Assembly: GCA_003635195.1 (NCBI GenBank)
Contig: PYIY01000067.1
Coordinates: forward strand, 1 to 64,000
From: Candidatus Poribacteria bacterium
Lineage (GTDB): Bacteria; Poribacteria; WGA-4E; WGA-3G
Length of the DNA: 64,000 nucleotides
Reading direction: 5' to 3'
Shown here: positions 25,360 through 34,439 of the stretch, piece by piece
How the letters are laid out: each line of letters starts with the position of its first letter
Position numbering within the stretch: position 1 is the first letter of the stretch
Position numbers and translations under genes: made by a program
Notes under the pieces: model-generated
Databases searched by the model: none
What the model was told of the DNA's origin: nothing
What the model saw: the letters and a program-made list of their open reading frames with translations, nothing else

Positions 25360-26421
25360 CTATTTGCTTTTTCGGTACTCTTCTAAGAGAGCGTTAATCT
25401 TGTCAAGAAAGGCTTGTGAGTAAATCTCACCGACGAGTGCTTTATGGGTTTCTATGGCAATAGTATCCCACGCTTCTTTCGATGCCTCTTCAAATTCAAC
25501 TATCTGAATGCCCGCTTTCTTTTGGAGTGCCTCAAGTGCCCTTTCGTTGTCTTTGCGAATCTTCTGGATGAGATCATCCTGATACGCGTCCGCGGTTTCA
25601 CGCAAAACTTTTTGCTGTTCCGCTGTCAGCTGATCAAATTTCTCCTTTGTTATAACACTCGCGCCTACGCCAACATTAACAGGTAGGTCTGTCATGTATT
25701 TGAATTGATTATACCATTGGAGTGCGACAGTGACATAAGGAGACGCAGCTAAGGTATTAAGCCGCCCTGAGTAGAGCGAAGATAAGACCTGTGTTACTTC
25801 TCCCGGTACAGTTGCGATCTCGGCGTTTTTGTAGAATGTGAGCGCAATTTTGTCGGTCGGACGCGCCCACATCTTGACACTTGGCGACTGAAGATCGGCA
25901 ATGGTACGGATGGGTTGATTGCTGAAAAGATAATAATATCCGATGTCCCCCATACCGAGCAGGATATACCCGGCTTCCTTAAAGGCTTTGTCAAGGTCCT
26001 CCCGAAGGTAGTCCCGAACGTAATCAAGCTCTTCGTATGTCTTGAACAACCGAGGCAGTTGAAAAATTAAAACCTCTTCCTGTATCTCACCGAGTCCAGT
26101 GGCTGTCATAGCGCCTGCGTGAAGCAGCCCCGCTCGCATCTTACGGATGACATCAAGCTCGTCTCCTTGGACCCCGTTTGGATAGATGCGGAGTTGGAGG
26201 TCACCACCCGTTTTGGAGCGAATTTCTTTACCCATCGCCTCAAAATTATTCATCCATGTTGAACCCTTCGGTGCGAGGGTTGCGAACTTAACGGATTCCG
26301 CTGCAAGATGCGTGACTGGTAAACATAACATTCCTAAAACCAGTAGAAACACGCATGTGAATTTAAGGTAGTCGAGGTTGAAAACCCCTCCTACAGGGTT
26401 TGTCTTTTTTCGTGTCATCAT
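25360..26421 (-). CDS. TRAP-type substrate-binding protein (TatP/DctP family)
   Basis: This exported DctP-fold protein of 353 residues has a signal helix (about 20-40, CVFLLVLGMLCLPVTHLAAE) and then VKFATLAPKGSTWMNNFEAM, the usual first strand and helix. The conserved arginine region is MWARPTDKIALTFY. DctP proteins bind organic acids in the periplasm for TRAP transporters. It starts inside an ATGA overlap with the upstream TatT gene, so the pair is coupled. This TatP-TatT pair is known from Treponema pallidum. No DctQ/DctM membrane subunits lie nearby. Residues 9-19 of the N-terminus are encoded by a palindromic intergenic-type repeat. Confidence 0.87.
   Translation of the reverse strand: MMTRKKTNPVGGVFNLDYLKFTCVFLLVLGMLCLPVTHLAAESVKFATLAPKGSTWMNNFEAMGKEIRSKTGGDLQLRIYPNGVQGDELDVIRKMRAGLLHAGAMTATGLGEIQEEVLIFQLPRLFKTYEELDYVRDYLREDLDKAFKEAGYILLGMGDIGYYYLFSNQPIRTIADLQSPSVKMWARPTDKIALTFYKNAEIATVPGEVTQVLSSLYSGRLNTLAASPYVTVALQWYNQFKYMTDLPVNVGVGASVITKEKFDQLTAEQQKVLRETADAYQDDLIQKIRKDNERALEALQKKAGIQIVEFEEASKEAWDTIAIETHKALVGEIYSQAFLDKINALLEEYRKSK
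26369..26396 (-). repeat. TGTAGG-type repeat lying inside the TatP-like gene
   Basis: Read leftward, CTGTAGGAGGGG-TTTTC-AACCTCGACTA resembles the intergenic palindromes of this window. It encodes PVGGVFNLDYL just before the signal helix, a region where most relatives have no such residues. Confidence 0.5.
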
Positions 26422-27326
26422 TCAGAATCTCCTTCCTCCAGTTCTGGATCAAAAAGTATATCAGCCTGAGCAAGCCAGCGTTTGGCGCGCGATTTTGCGA
26501 GCGATGTCGCAGCCTCCTCCCCTGGATAAATATCCTGCGGTGCGTCAATAACTTCTTGTAACGCTTGCTTGTAGAGTTTTACGTCCTGTTTAGGATAGGC
26601 GTAATATCGTGCGAGATAGAATTTACTCATCAGGAACTTGCCATCATTAAGTTTATCGACAATATCAATGTGCTCCTTCGCTTTTTCTGGATCACCGCCG
26701 ATTGCTGGCGATCGATCCCCGTAATAGACAGCATAGAAAAGATGAGCACTGCCGAAGTAGAAAGTTTCGTCCAATTCAAGCACACGCCCCATCATTAACT
26801 CGACCCGCGCGAGGTCAATAACTTGCATCGGGTCATCTTTCTGGAGGCTGATCCCACGTCCCATGGCGTAAGCCGCCCAAAAGAGGGGTTCAACCTGTTT
26901 TTTCTTGAGTTTCTGGAGTGCCTTTTCAAACGCATTGAGATCAACAGTTCTTGGTTGCTCAAAGGTTTTATCGGATTTCGCGAGTGCCTTAAAGGCGTAT
27001 TCTTCAGCGCGGACATAGTGTCCGATTGCCTGTGAACGCATTTCGTCCGCTGTCTCTGAGTCTCCAGCGATTTCTGCGTCTTCCATCTTATCTTCCAAAA
27101 AACCGCTGTAAGATGAATGCGCGCGTGCAGTCTTGACAATAAGTCCAGTATTTCCGGTCTTCGCTAAACCCTCAAGGGTTCCGAGGTTTTTGGCGAGGGT
27201 GGTTTCTACGACAACTAAGTTGCTCTCCTTTTGAATCCGAGATAGCTTGGCAAGACCACAGCCACTCAAGAATATAGGTAAGAGCAGCAATAACAACGTT
27301 TGGGTTCTAAAATATTTATGTATCAT
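26418..27326 (-). CDS. TRAP transporter-associated lipoprotein TatT family
   Basis: At 302 residues it has a signal peptide ending LLPIFLSGC (lipobox) and then an all-helical TPR-like protein. The features YVRAEEYAFKALAK, EPLFWAAYAMGRGISLQKD and ETFYFGSAHLFYAVYYGDRSP are typical of TatT. In T. pallidum the TatT trimer binds the TatP substrate-binding protein and may give it hydrophobic ligands. The gene overlaps the TatP-like gene by an ATGA. AAGGT lies 10 nt before the ATG. Upstream is a palindromic 100-bp repeat element. Confidence 0.85.
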   Translation of the reverse strand: MIHKYFRTQTLLLLLLPIFLSGCGLAKLSRIQKESNLVVVETTLAKNLGTLEGLAKTGNTGLIVKTARAHSSYSGFLEDKMEDAEIAGDSETADEMRSQAIGHYVRAEEYAFKALAKSDKTFEQPRTVDLNAFEKALQKLKKKQVEPLFWAAYAMGRGISLQKDDPMQVIDLARVELMMGRVLELDETFYFGSAHLFYAVYYGDRSPAIGGDPEKAKEHIDIVDKLNDGKFLMSKFYLARYYAYPKQDVKLYKQALQEVIDAPQDIYPGEEAATSLAKSRAKRWLAQADILFDPELEEGDSE

Positions 27327-27354
27327 GATGAATTTACCTTATGGTTGAGTTGTT

Positions 27355-27456
27355 CAGGACTTACGTAAATTTAGCAGGTTAAACAAGATTTCTTGATTTC
27401 TAACCCCCTAAACTTCCCTTATCAAGGAGACTTACGAAGCAACTGTGTAAGTCCTA
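27355..27456. repeat. MITE-like element with AGGACTTAC inverted ends
   Basis: The left end AGGACTTACGTA (27356-27367) is matched inversely by TGTGTAAGTCCT (27444-27455), and an internal copy of the CTTACG core lies at 27431. The left-end sequence also occurs at 25280-25291. No coding frame is seen in it. The whole gap 27327-27559 contains nothing else I can name. Confidence 0.5.
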
Positions 27457-27559
27457 TCGTTAATAGAGTTCATCCACAATTCTGGGTTAATTAATGGTAA
27501 AGGAAAAGCGGAATTTCCGTTAGGTGATATTTTACATAATAATTTTTTCGGCTTGCAGG

Positions 27560-28654
27560 TTACGCTGAGAAAGGCAATTCTACAATTGTAGCATTAACTT
27601 GCCCATTTGAGGTCTCAATCTGAACGCGACTGCCTGCTTCTGTGACTGCGATCCGCACGTACCCCAAGGCGATCCGTTTTCCGAGTGTTGGTGCAAAAGC
27701 AGTACTCGTAATCCAACCGACCTCTTTTTCAGTGTTGAAGACCCGCGCGCCCGGACACACCTTGCAGTCGTCGTCGATTTCAACGCCGCGCAATAGGCGG
27801 TTCGGGTGTCCGCGATATTTCATCCGTGCGACAATCTCCTGTCCAATATAACAGCCCTTCTCAAAATCGATGGCGTATTCTAATTCTGCTTCAAGCGGGA
27901 TAACAGCATCGGTTAATTCTGCGCCATATCTGGGTATACCTGCCTCAATTCGCAGCGACTCAAGTGCATTCCAACCGACAGGTTGCACGTTAAATTGTGA
28001 GCCTTCAGTCATCAATGTTTTCCAAAGTGATACTAACGCTTCGGCAGCGGTATAAAGCATGTATCCGACTTCACCAGTAGTATCTGTCCGCACACAGACG
28101 ATCGGGTGTTTAAAACGTTCATCTACTTCACGAACACAGTTATGACGTTCTTGCAAAGCAGCGACATCACTCACGCCCAGGACGGATTGCATGAGTTCGG
28201 ACGATTTAGGACCGTGGACAGCAATCGCGCCGGTTTCAGCAGTTAAATCAGAGAGTTCAACATCATCAGCGATGATGTACTTATCCAGTTCACTGAAGAG
28301 ATTTTCTGCGGTTTCAGGGGCAGCGTCAATAGTGATTGCGTCTTCAAGGACATAGATATTTAAATCGGCGATAATTTTGCCGCGATGCGTTAAGAGCATG
28401 GCGTACGTACCTTGGCCCGTCGTGAGACTTTCAACATCGTTAGAGATGATGCGGTGTAAAAATTTTGCGCGATCATCGCCAGTGAGTTGGTACCTGCTTC
28501 GGTAAGATAGATCAGCAATACCGCCCCTGTTTCGTACGGCGTGATGTTCGGAAACAGTATCGGTGAACTGGACAGCGATATTCCAACCTTCGTGTCTTTC
28601 GGCGAAAGTCGCGCCGAGTTGTTCATGAATGTGATGCAATGGTGTTGTTTTCAT
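27560..28654 (-). CDS. YgfZ/GcvT-family folate-binding protein
   Basis: At 364 residues it has the aminomethyltransferase fold. DLSYRSRYQLTGDDRAKFLH at the N-terminus and K266-G-C-Y-I-G-Q-E followed by R (EIVARMKYRG) form the YgfZ signature K-G-C-[FY]-x-G-Q-E-x3-R. YgfZ proteins bind folate and help make or repair Fe-S enzymes. The catalytic aspartate typical of GcvT is not obvious, so YgfZ-like Fe-S work is favoured over glycine cleavage. It starts 18 bases after the large Omp85 fusion gene, so they probably share a transcript. Confidence 0.83.
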   Translation of the reverse strand: MKTTPLHHIHEQLGATFAERHEGWNIAVQFTDTVSEHHAVRNRGGIADLSYRSRYQLTGDDRAKFLHRIISNDVESLTTGQGTYAMLLTHRGKIIADLNIYVLEDAITIDAAPETAENLFSELDKYIIADDVELSDLTAETGAIAVHGPKSSELMQSVLGVSDVAALQERHNCVREVDERFKHPIVCVRTDTTGEVGYMLYTAAEALVSLWKTLMTEGSQFNVQPVGWNALESLRIEAGIPRYGAELTDAVIPLEAELEYAIDFEKGCYIGQEIVARMKYRGHPNRLLRGVEIDDDCKVCPGARVFNTEKEVGWITSTAFAPTLGKRIALGYVRIAVTEAGSRVQIETSNGQVNATIVELPFSA

Positions 28655-28672
28655 GGCATTGTCAGTTATCTC

Positions 28673-31600
28673 CTAAAAGATGCGGTCCAAGCGTAAAATA
28701 ATTCCTGGATTTTTTAAGGAAAAAGACGAATCAAGCGGTTCTGCGACTTCAATACCGGCACTCCACGGTGCCATGGAACCGAACGGATCTATGAAAACAG
28801 AACATCCAACCCCAATTGCGGTTTTAATCCGTTCGGTGAAAGTTTCAAAATTGGCAAAGGGTGCGTCATTGTGCCACCAAATGCTGCCTGCATCGAAGAA
28901 GCAGCTGAGTGACCATCCAAGTGTGAAATCAGGAGCTCTACGGATTGTCTCTTGGATGAATCTATACTCAAGATTAAGCAGAAGGCGATTATCGCCTGCA
29001 AACCTGTTGAAATCATAACCCCGCACGGTGGCACCTCCGCCAAGGTGAAGGAGCCGTTGCCTTGGCAAGGGCGTATCAGAAAAATCGCCAGCAACCCGAA
29101 CGTTCAGGTTATGTGAACCGAACAGCGGTGTATAGCGTGCTATTTCAAATCGGTAGAAATTGAAGTCGTAATCACCGCCGAAACGTTGCCCCGTCATTTC
29201 GGCAGCGAACTGTGCGCGCCACCCACGCCGAGTTCGCTCATTTGCAAAAAACAGCGTGTGAAAATCCCGAGTGACTGCGGATCTATGATCCCGGGTATCA
29301 AAGGCAAAAACGAGAGCGAGGTTTATCAATTGCCCACGATCAATCCGAGAATTACCACGCTTGATTCGGTTACGGTTTAAGTAGCTCCAATCCGTTGATT
29401 TGGAGAGATTATTGTGTTTTTCCCCTGTGAATTCCAGTCTAAGAAAACTCCATTCAGTGGGTGCATAGATTACCCAGCCTTGCGACCCCCAACGTTCGTA
29501 ATAATCCTGAAAGGCAGCACCGTAATAGACAGCACTCAGGGTGGCATCCCCGTGATGTAGATAAATATTAGAACTGACATCAGTGAGTTTATAGAAACTT
29601 GCCCCAAGTTTAAGGGGTTGTCTCTTAAAGAACCCTTTTTCGAGACCGGCGTGATAGTTCCATATTTTGCTCGAAAACCCATAACTGATTGAACCGAAGA
29701 CCTGCTCTTTGCCTGTAAGGCGGGTTGCGAGTGTCCCACCTGCCCCGAGCATCAATCCGTGAACACGATTGAATTGGAGAATTGGAAAGCCTCCGGGTTT
29801 AGCCAAGGGTTGTTCTTCAATTTCAACAATCATGATGTTTTTCCCACCCTCGCGTTGGACGCGCCAATTCTTGATGGATTTAAAGTGCTCACTGTTTTCA
29901 CGGAGTTCCTTATCCATGCGGTTAACCTTTGACTGTCCAAGGGTATGATGGTAAATATCGGCTGTTTCGGAATTCCGTCCACTACTGCTGTCTTCGGTCT
30001 TTAGGTCAAGCGCAGATAACAACTCTGTCCGCGATATCCGAGCGTTACCGATGAAGCGAATTTCGTGTAACTTGCCTTCGTTAATAGTAAATTCGAGAGC
30101 ACCGTTAACGAATCTCTGCGTAGCAGTTGCGAATTCATATCCACGATTAGAATAAAAATCGGCGATTAGTTGTTGTTTGCGTCTCGCGGCTTCAACGGCA
30201 AGATAACCTGCTTTTAACTGAAACCATTCTTTGATGAAATGTGTGGGAAAACTCCTATTTCCGTCAATCCTAACCAATTGGGCAAAGACTACGGGTGCTT
30301 CTGTAACTCGGATATGCACACTGACAACTGGAAAAACTTCGGGATCTCCAGGGGCGGGATGGCCTTGTCTTGTCTCCAAACGGACGTCCTGAAACCAGTC
30401 ATGATCTCGCAATTCCGCTATTAGCCATGAAAGCTGCGAACCTGTGATAATATCCTCAGGTTGAATAGGGAGATGCTGCTGAATAATCGCAGTTGGAATT
30501 GAAGTATTCCCTTCAATTTCGATTGCTGTAATCCGAAGTTTTTCCTCGGATGCAAAGGTTTCCGGGGAAGTCAGTGGTGCTTTTACGAACTCCAATACAC
30601 CCATCGCTGGTGCATAGCGTTCAGAAAGTATGCCCATGTACTGATGCGGTGCGTGCGGCCACCACGGATGTTTGTTATCATAAATTGGTAGCCAATAACT
30701 ATATTCCCTCTGTGTGGTAGGTGCGAGGATATCCTTGAGGCTTTTAAGGAGAAGGTCTTCTGTATTGCCGATGCTGCTGTATGTTTTACGGTGGATGTTA
30801 AAAAGCCATCTGTTTTCAAAGGCAGATTTGTTTTGTGCGTTTGATTTAGAAGATTTTTCCAACATTTCACGCGGGATCGCAATTTCAACGCTCCAAAAAG
30901 CGGTGTTAATCTGGGTAGCGACCTTGGCATTTGAATTCCATTTACTATCAGCACTAAACGCTGTCTGCATAGGCCTCCGATCCGAGGCGAGTTGAACATC
31001 ATGTGGTGCAAATCGGAAATTGGGTTCACCAGGGACGTTAACTTTCTGATCAAAGAACGCGCCAATCGGATTGATAACAAAGTGGTAATAAATGTCGGTT
31101 TGAAGATTGGGGTCAATCAGGATTTCAATACACTCATCTTCCCAAATAGGGGAATCATGCTGCGTCTGTGAGATATGCGGCAGCTGCGATTTAGCGACGT
31201 ACGCTTTTACACCGATATATAGATTCTTAGCATCCCACATCAGAAGCGTTTCAGTCGGATTCTGTGGTTCACCGTCACCATCTGCGTTCTGAAATGGCGA
31301 GAGTACCGCCGCCTTCTGCCACACTATTTCAAGTAAATTGCCATCAACAACCGGGGGGTCTGCTATTTCCGGTACAGGTTGGGTAGCGTCTTCAAACGGA
31401 TCCGACCCAGTATCAGCGGATGTATTCTTATCATTTGGTGAACTCGGTAGCAGCGAAATTGCCTTGGTAGCCTTTAAACGGAATAAGGGCCCCCCATCGT
31501 TAATGATTGTTAACGATGTATCATTATCAATTTGGGCGGGGAGGTTGATAACAATTTGCTGCTTTTCACTTTCAAGTTGGGCATCAATAGCATAGATTTC

Positions 31601-32467
31601 AGGTAATTTTAATTGGATATCGCCCCCTTGTGCGGTCACGTCCATCGGTGCTGCGACAGGGTCAAGTATAGTCAAACCGATTGAACCGTCTTGCGTTTCC
31701 AGTTTGTTCTGCCCGTGGGTTAGCAAAATTTTCCCATCAATGCGTCCTTTTTTTACGGTAACATTGTAGTTCCCCAATGTCTCATCTAACAGAACGTTCC
31801 CTGTTTCTGTTGTAATTTCTATCTTACCTCGGATACGCTTGAGGTGTATATCTCCTGTTTTCGCTTGGATTTTAACAGAAACATCTGGGGGCGTTTTAAT
31901 GGTACACTTCAACTGGAGTTGTCCTTGGAGCGTTGTGTGCAGGTCCCTAATACTGGGAAAAGGGTCCGGTTTTTCGTCAGTAGTATCTGCTTCCGGCAAT
32001 CCTACCTTCAACTGCAGTGTCCCGCTGTCCTGTGTTCCTGTTAAGGAGATGTTCTCCAAGTAGCTCCGAATCAGAGCATCACGCGCTGTTTTTGTGGCTT
32101 GTGTCTGTTTTTCAAGGGTGACACTGATAGTCTCGCCCTCCGCGGCAATCATTTCAATGTCCACTGGTGTGTCCAAATTGAGTTCTATCTGGTAGGTATC
32201 TTCAAAACTGAAGTCTTCTGCCGATGTTGCCGCTAATATCTGGATTTGTTCTTGTGTCGGAATAGATTCATCAGATGCCTTTTCGGGATCCACCGCATCT
32301 GCTGGTAAGACAAATAGATTCAGGACGAATATAAGAGAACAAAATAGATATAGGGGAGATAGGATTATACGATACATGGGTAACATTTCAGGAAAATTCG
32401 TTTTAATTTGGGGTACGTGGCATTGCAATATCGGCTTGAAGACTATATCTACAGAATTGCTTGACAT
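28673..32467 (-). CDS. Large DUF4097-like / CBM9 / POTRA / Omp85 fusion protein
   Basis: At 1264 residues, after a long N-terminal stretch there is a signal peptide (about residues 28-59, MLPMYRIILSPLYLFCSLIF). Next is a DUF4097-like beta solenoid (about 75-345), then a CBM9-like domain (about 362-560; PPVVDGNLLEIVWQKA, ECIEILIDPN). Two to three POTRA-like repeats follow (about 640-860; RITAIEIEGNTSIPTAI, LRFIGNARISRTELL-like). The Omp85 barrel closes with the HLGGGATVRGYDFNRFAGDN loop and the aromatic C-terminus RLDRIF. Joining ligand-binding domains to an Omp85 barrel in one chain is unusual. Start: ATG 32467 lies at the predicted +1 of a promoter; ATG 32386 is the conventional signal-peptide start. 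Neither has a Shine-Dalgarno. Confidence 0.85.
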   Translation of the reverse strand: MSSNSVDIVFKPILQCHVPQIKTNFPEMLPMYRIILSPLYLFCSLIFVLNLFVLPADAVDPEKASDESIPTQEQIQILAATSAEDFSFEDTYQIELNLDTPVDIEMIAAEGETISVTLEKQTQATKTARDALIRSYLENISLTGTQDSGTLQLKVGLPEADTTDEKPDPFPSIRDLHTTLQGQLQLKCTIKTPPDVSVKIQAKTGDIHLKRIRGKIEITTETGNVLLDETLGNYNVTVKKGRIDGKILLTHGQNKLETQDGSIGLTILDPVAAPMDVTAQGGDIQLKLPEIYAIDAQLESEKQQIVINLPAQIDNDTSLTIINDGGPLFRLKATKAISLLPSSPNDKNTSADTGSDPFEDATQPVPEIADPPVVDGNLLEIVWQKAAVLSPFQNADGDGEPQNPTETLLMWDAKNLYIGVKAYVAKSQLPHISQTQHDSPIWEDECIEILIDPNLQTDIYYHFVINPIGAFFDQKVNVPGEPNFRFAPHDVQLASDRRPMQTAFSADSKWNSNAKVATQINTAFWSVEIAIPREMLEKSSKSNAQNKSAFENRWLFNIHRKTYSSIGNTEDLLLKSLKDILAPTTQREYSYWLPIYDNKHPWWPHAPHQYMGILSERYAPAMGVLEFVKAPLTSPETFASEEKLRITAIEIEGNTSIPTAIIQQHLPIQPEDIITGSQLSWLIAELRDHDWFQDVRLETRQGHPAPGDPEVFPVVSVHIRVTEAPVVFAQLVRIDGNRSFPTHFIKEWFQLKAGYLAVEAARRKQQLIADFYSNRGYEFATATQRFVNGALEFTINEGKLHEIRFIGNARISRTELLSALDLKTEDSSSGRNSETADIYHHTLGQSKVNRMDKELRENSEHFKSIKNWRVQREGGKNIMIVEIEEQPLAKPGGFPILQFNRVHGLMLGAGGTLATRLTGKEQVFGSISYGFSSKIWNYHAGLEKGFFKRQPLKLGASFYKLTDVSSNIYLHHGDATLSAVYYGAAFQDYYERWGSQGWVIYAPTEWSFLRLEFTGEKHNNLSKSTDWSYLNRNRIKRGNSRIDRGQLINLALVFAFDTRDHRSAVTRDFHTLFFANERTRRGWRAQFAAEMTGQRFGGDYDFNFYRFEIARYTPLFGSHNLNVRVAGDFSDTPLPRQRLLHLGGGATVRGYDFNRFAGDNRLLLNLEYRFIQETIRRAPDFTLGWSLSCFFDAGSIWWHNDAPFANFETFTERIKTAIGVGCSVFIDPFGSMAPWSAGIEVAEPLDSSFSLKNPGIILRLDRIF

Positions 32468-32489
32468 ATTTAAAATAATACTTTATACT
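32461..32489 (+). promoter_or_regulatory. Promoter toward the xylose-isomerase-like gene
   Basis: TTGACA (32461-32466), 17-bp spacer, TATACT (32484-32489). It is interleaved with the opposing promoter at 32475-32504, so RNA polymerase can hardly occupy both at once. Start predicted near 32496. Confidence 0.62.
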
Positions 32490-32504
32490 TATTAGAAAAG
32501 TCAA
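32475..32504 (-). promoter_or_regulatory. Promoter of the Omp85 fusion gene, predicted leaderless
   Basis: Read leftward: TTGACT (32499-32504), 18-bp spacer, TATTAT (32475-32480). The predicted start (32467-32468) coincides with the first in-frame ATG at 32467. Confidence 0.55.
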
Positions 32505-32607
32505 GCAGTTTTTTCGTACCCTTTACCGTTATAGGAGCGTTTTACTATTGAAAGTGATTACCTTAAAATGAAGAGGTGGAGCGAATGCTGCGTATAGGAG
32601 AGAATAG

Positions 32608-33660
32608 ATGCGCGAATCATTTGAAGGAGTGACAGAGTACTGTTTTTCTTTCGGACCCTGGAACATACATGAGGGAGCAGACCCTTTTGGGCCCCCAGTT
32701 CGAGAATCGTTTAGTTTTGATAAGAAGGTTAGTCTCTATCGTGATCTCGGTTTCGTTGGCATTCAATTTCATGACGATGACATTGTACCTGATATTGATA
32801 AAAAGACCCATGCCGAATTAATAGCACAGACAAAAACCGTAAAAAAACAATTGGACGATCACGGTTTAACCCCGGAAGTGGTTGCCCCCCGTCTGTGGGA
32901 ATCGCCCGAGACAATTGACGGTGCTTACACCTCGAATTCTGCGAAGGAGCGGGCGTACGCGCTGGAACGTTCAAAACGATGCGTGGATATTGCCAATGAA
33001 ATTGGATGTAAAAACCTTGTGTTGTGGCTTGCGCGCGAAGGCACCTATATCCGGGAAACAAAATCGTCTGCGGACGCGGTTGGACAGATTCTGGATGCCA
33101 TTAACGCGTTACTTGAATACGACTCGGAAATCCGTATTCTGATTGAACCGAAACCGAATGAACCGATGGACATTGCCTATATTCCGACGATTGGACACGC
33201 CATCGGCTTGGCGTATGTGAGCGATGCGCCGGAACGTGTTGGTGGATTAATTGAAAGCGCGCATGCTATCCTCGCGGGGTTAGAACCCTCTGATGAAATG
33301 GGATACGCGCTGTATCATAAAAAACTGTGGAGTGTACATCTCAATGACCAGAACGGACTTAAATTCGACCAAGATAAGGCGTTCGGTTCTGTCAATTTGC
33401 GACGGGCTTTTAATCAAGTCCGGGTTCTTGAAGAGAACGGATACGGTAGAAACGGTGAATTCATTGGGTTAGATGTGAAAGTCATGCGAACACAACCGCG
33501 CGACATCTCAACTAAACATCTATTGAGCAGCCGAAGAACGTTCCTTAACCTACTTGAGAAGGTACGGACATTTGATAAAAAAGTTGAACAGGAGTTTATC
33601 GCAGCGCGAGACTATGAAGGTTTGGATTTCTATATTCTTGAACACCTGCTCGGTGTATAG
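32608..33660 (+). CDS. Xylose isomerase-like TIM-barrel protein
   Basis: This 350-residue protein of the AP-endonuclease-2/xylose isomerase superfamily has a barrel with LGFVGIQFHDDD, the metal-binding Glu of RILIEPKPNEP (about residue 181), a His in IESAHAILAGL and H-L-N-D near the end (LWSVHLNDQNGLKFD). Such proteins isomerise or epimerise sugars with two divalent metals; the substrate is unknown. AGGAGAG 6 nt upstream gives the ATG. A promoter at 32461-32489 gives it a ~110-nt leader. Confidence 0.83.
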   Translation: MRESFEGVTEYCFSFGPWNIHEGADPFGPPVRESFSFDKKVSLYRDLGFVGIQFHDDDIVPDIDKKTHAELIAQTKTVKKQLDDHGLTPEVVAPRLWESPETIDGAYTSNSAKERAYALERSKRCVDIANEIGCKNLVLWLAREGTYIRETKSSADAVGQILDAINALLEYDSEIRILIEPKPNEPMDIAYIPTIGHAIGLAYVSDAPERVGGLIESAHAILAGLEPSDEMGYALYHKKLWSVHLNDQNGLKFDQDKAFGSVNLRRAFNQVRVLEENGYGRNGEFIGLDVKVMRTQPRDISTKHLLSSRRTFLNLLEKVRTFDKKVEQEFIAARDYEGLDFYILEHLLGV

Positions 33661-33747
33661 TATCTATTGTAGACGCGCCAGAGCCTGTGTTGTAACAGGC
33701 ATCAACTCAACGGAGAGTCATAAAGGCGGCAGAGGACAAAAACAGAC

Positions 33748-34398
33748 ATGACAACGGATAAGAGCCCTCTAGACGAGGCGGATGGACTTCGCTATCAAGC
33801 AGTGATGCTTGTCGGTCCCCCCGGTGTTGGTAAGGGAACACAGGGGAAGATGTTAGCACAAATTCCGGGTATCTTCCATGTTTCCAGCGGGGATATGTTC
33901 CGAGAACTTGACATCAATTCCAAATGCGGTCAGATTTTCCAGCAATGCGCTGGTATCGGTAAGTTAGTCCCAGACGACATTACGATCAAAATTTGGCAGG
34001 ACTATATGGAGACGAAGGTGCGTGAGGGACTTTACGCGCCGGAACGCGACCTACTCATCCTCGATGGCATTCCACGGAACATTGCACAAGCTGCATTGAT
34101 AAAACCCCATACAACGATCTTTAAAGTCATCTTTATGGTCTGCGAAGACCGAGAGGTGATGTTTAAACGGATTCGTGGGCGCTCATTTAAGGAGAACCGG
34201 ATTGACGATTCCGAAGAGGTCGTCGTTCGCTATCGCTGGGACCTATACAAACGGGAAACCGAACCGCTGATTGATCACTATCCGCAGGAACTCATTCGGA
34301 TTGTTGATGCTGATAGTATTGCATCAGATGTGCTGCATCGGATACTATCAATAATCGTCCCCATTCAGAAAAAATACTTCAAACCGCCCTTGATGTGA
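33748..34398 (+). CDS. Adenylate kinase-like nucleoside monophosphate kinase
   Basis: At 216 residues it has a P-loop GPPGVGKGT at 23-31, the substrate-loop SSGDMFREL and DGIPRN in place of the adenylate kinase DGFPRT. The LID-side RIRGRSFKENRIDD segment is short, without zinc cysteines. Adk interconverts AMP and ADP with ATP. The changed P-R-N motif and the ~15-residue N-terminal extension make a diverged or second adenylate kinase more likely than the housekeeping one. No strong ribosome site is visible. It follows the isomerase by 87 bases, where GCCTGT/ACAGGC forms a small hairpin. Confidence 0.78.
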   Translation: MTTDKSPLDEADGLRYQAVMLVGPPGVGKGTQGKMLAQIPGIFHVSSGDMFRELDINSKCGQIFQQCAGIGKLVPDDITIKIWQDYMETKVREGLYAPERDLLILDGIPRNIAQAALIKPHTTIFKVIFMVCEDREVMFKRIRGRSFKENRIDDSEEVVVRYRWDLYKRETEPLIDHYPQELIRIVDADSIASDVLHRILSIIVPIQKKYFKPPLM

Positions 34399-34439
34399 AC
34401 TCAGAAGCATTCAGTTGTCAGCGAAATAACCATCAGCAT

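Noticed and set aside
30583..31116. Frame of 177 codons within the Omp85 fusion gene, same strand
   Set aside because: Alternative frame of a certain gene, with Ser/Leu/Arg-rich noise and no domain.
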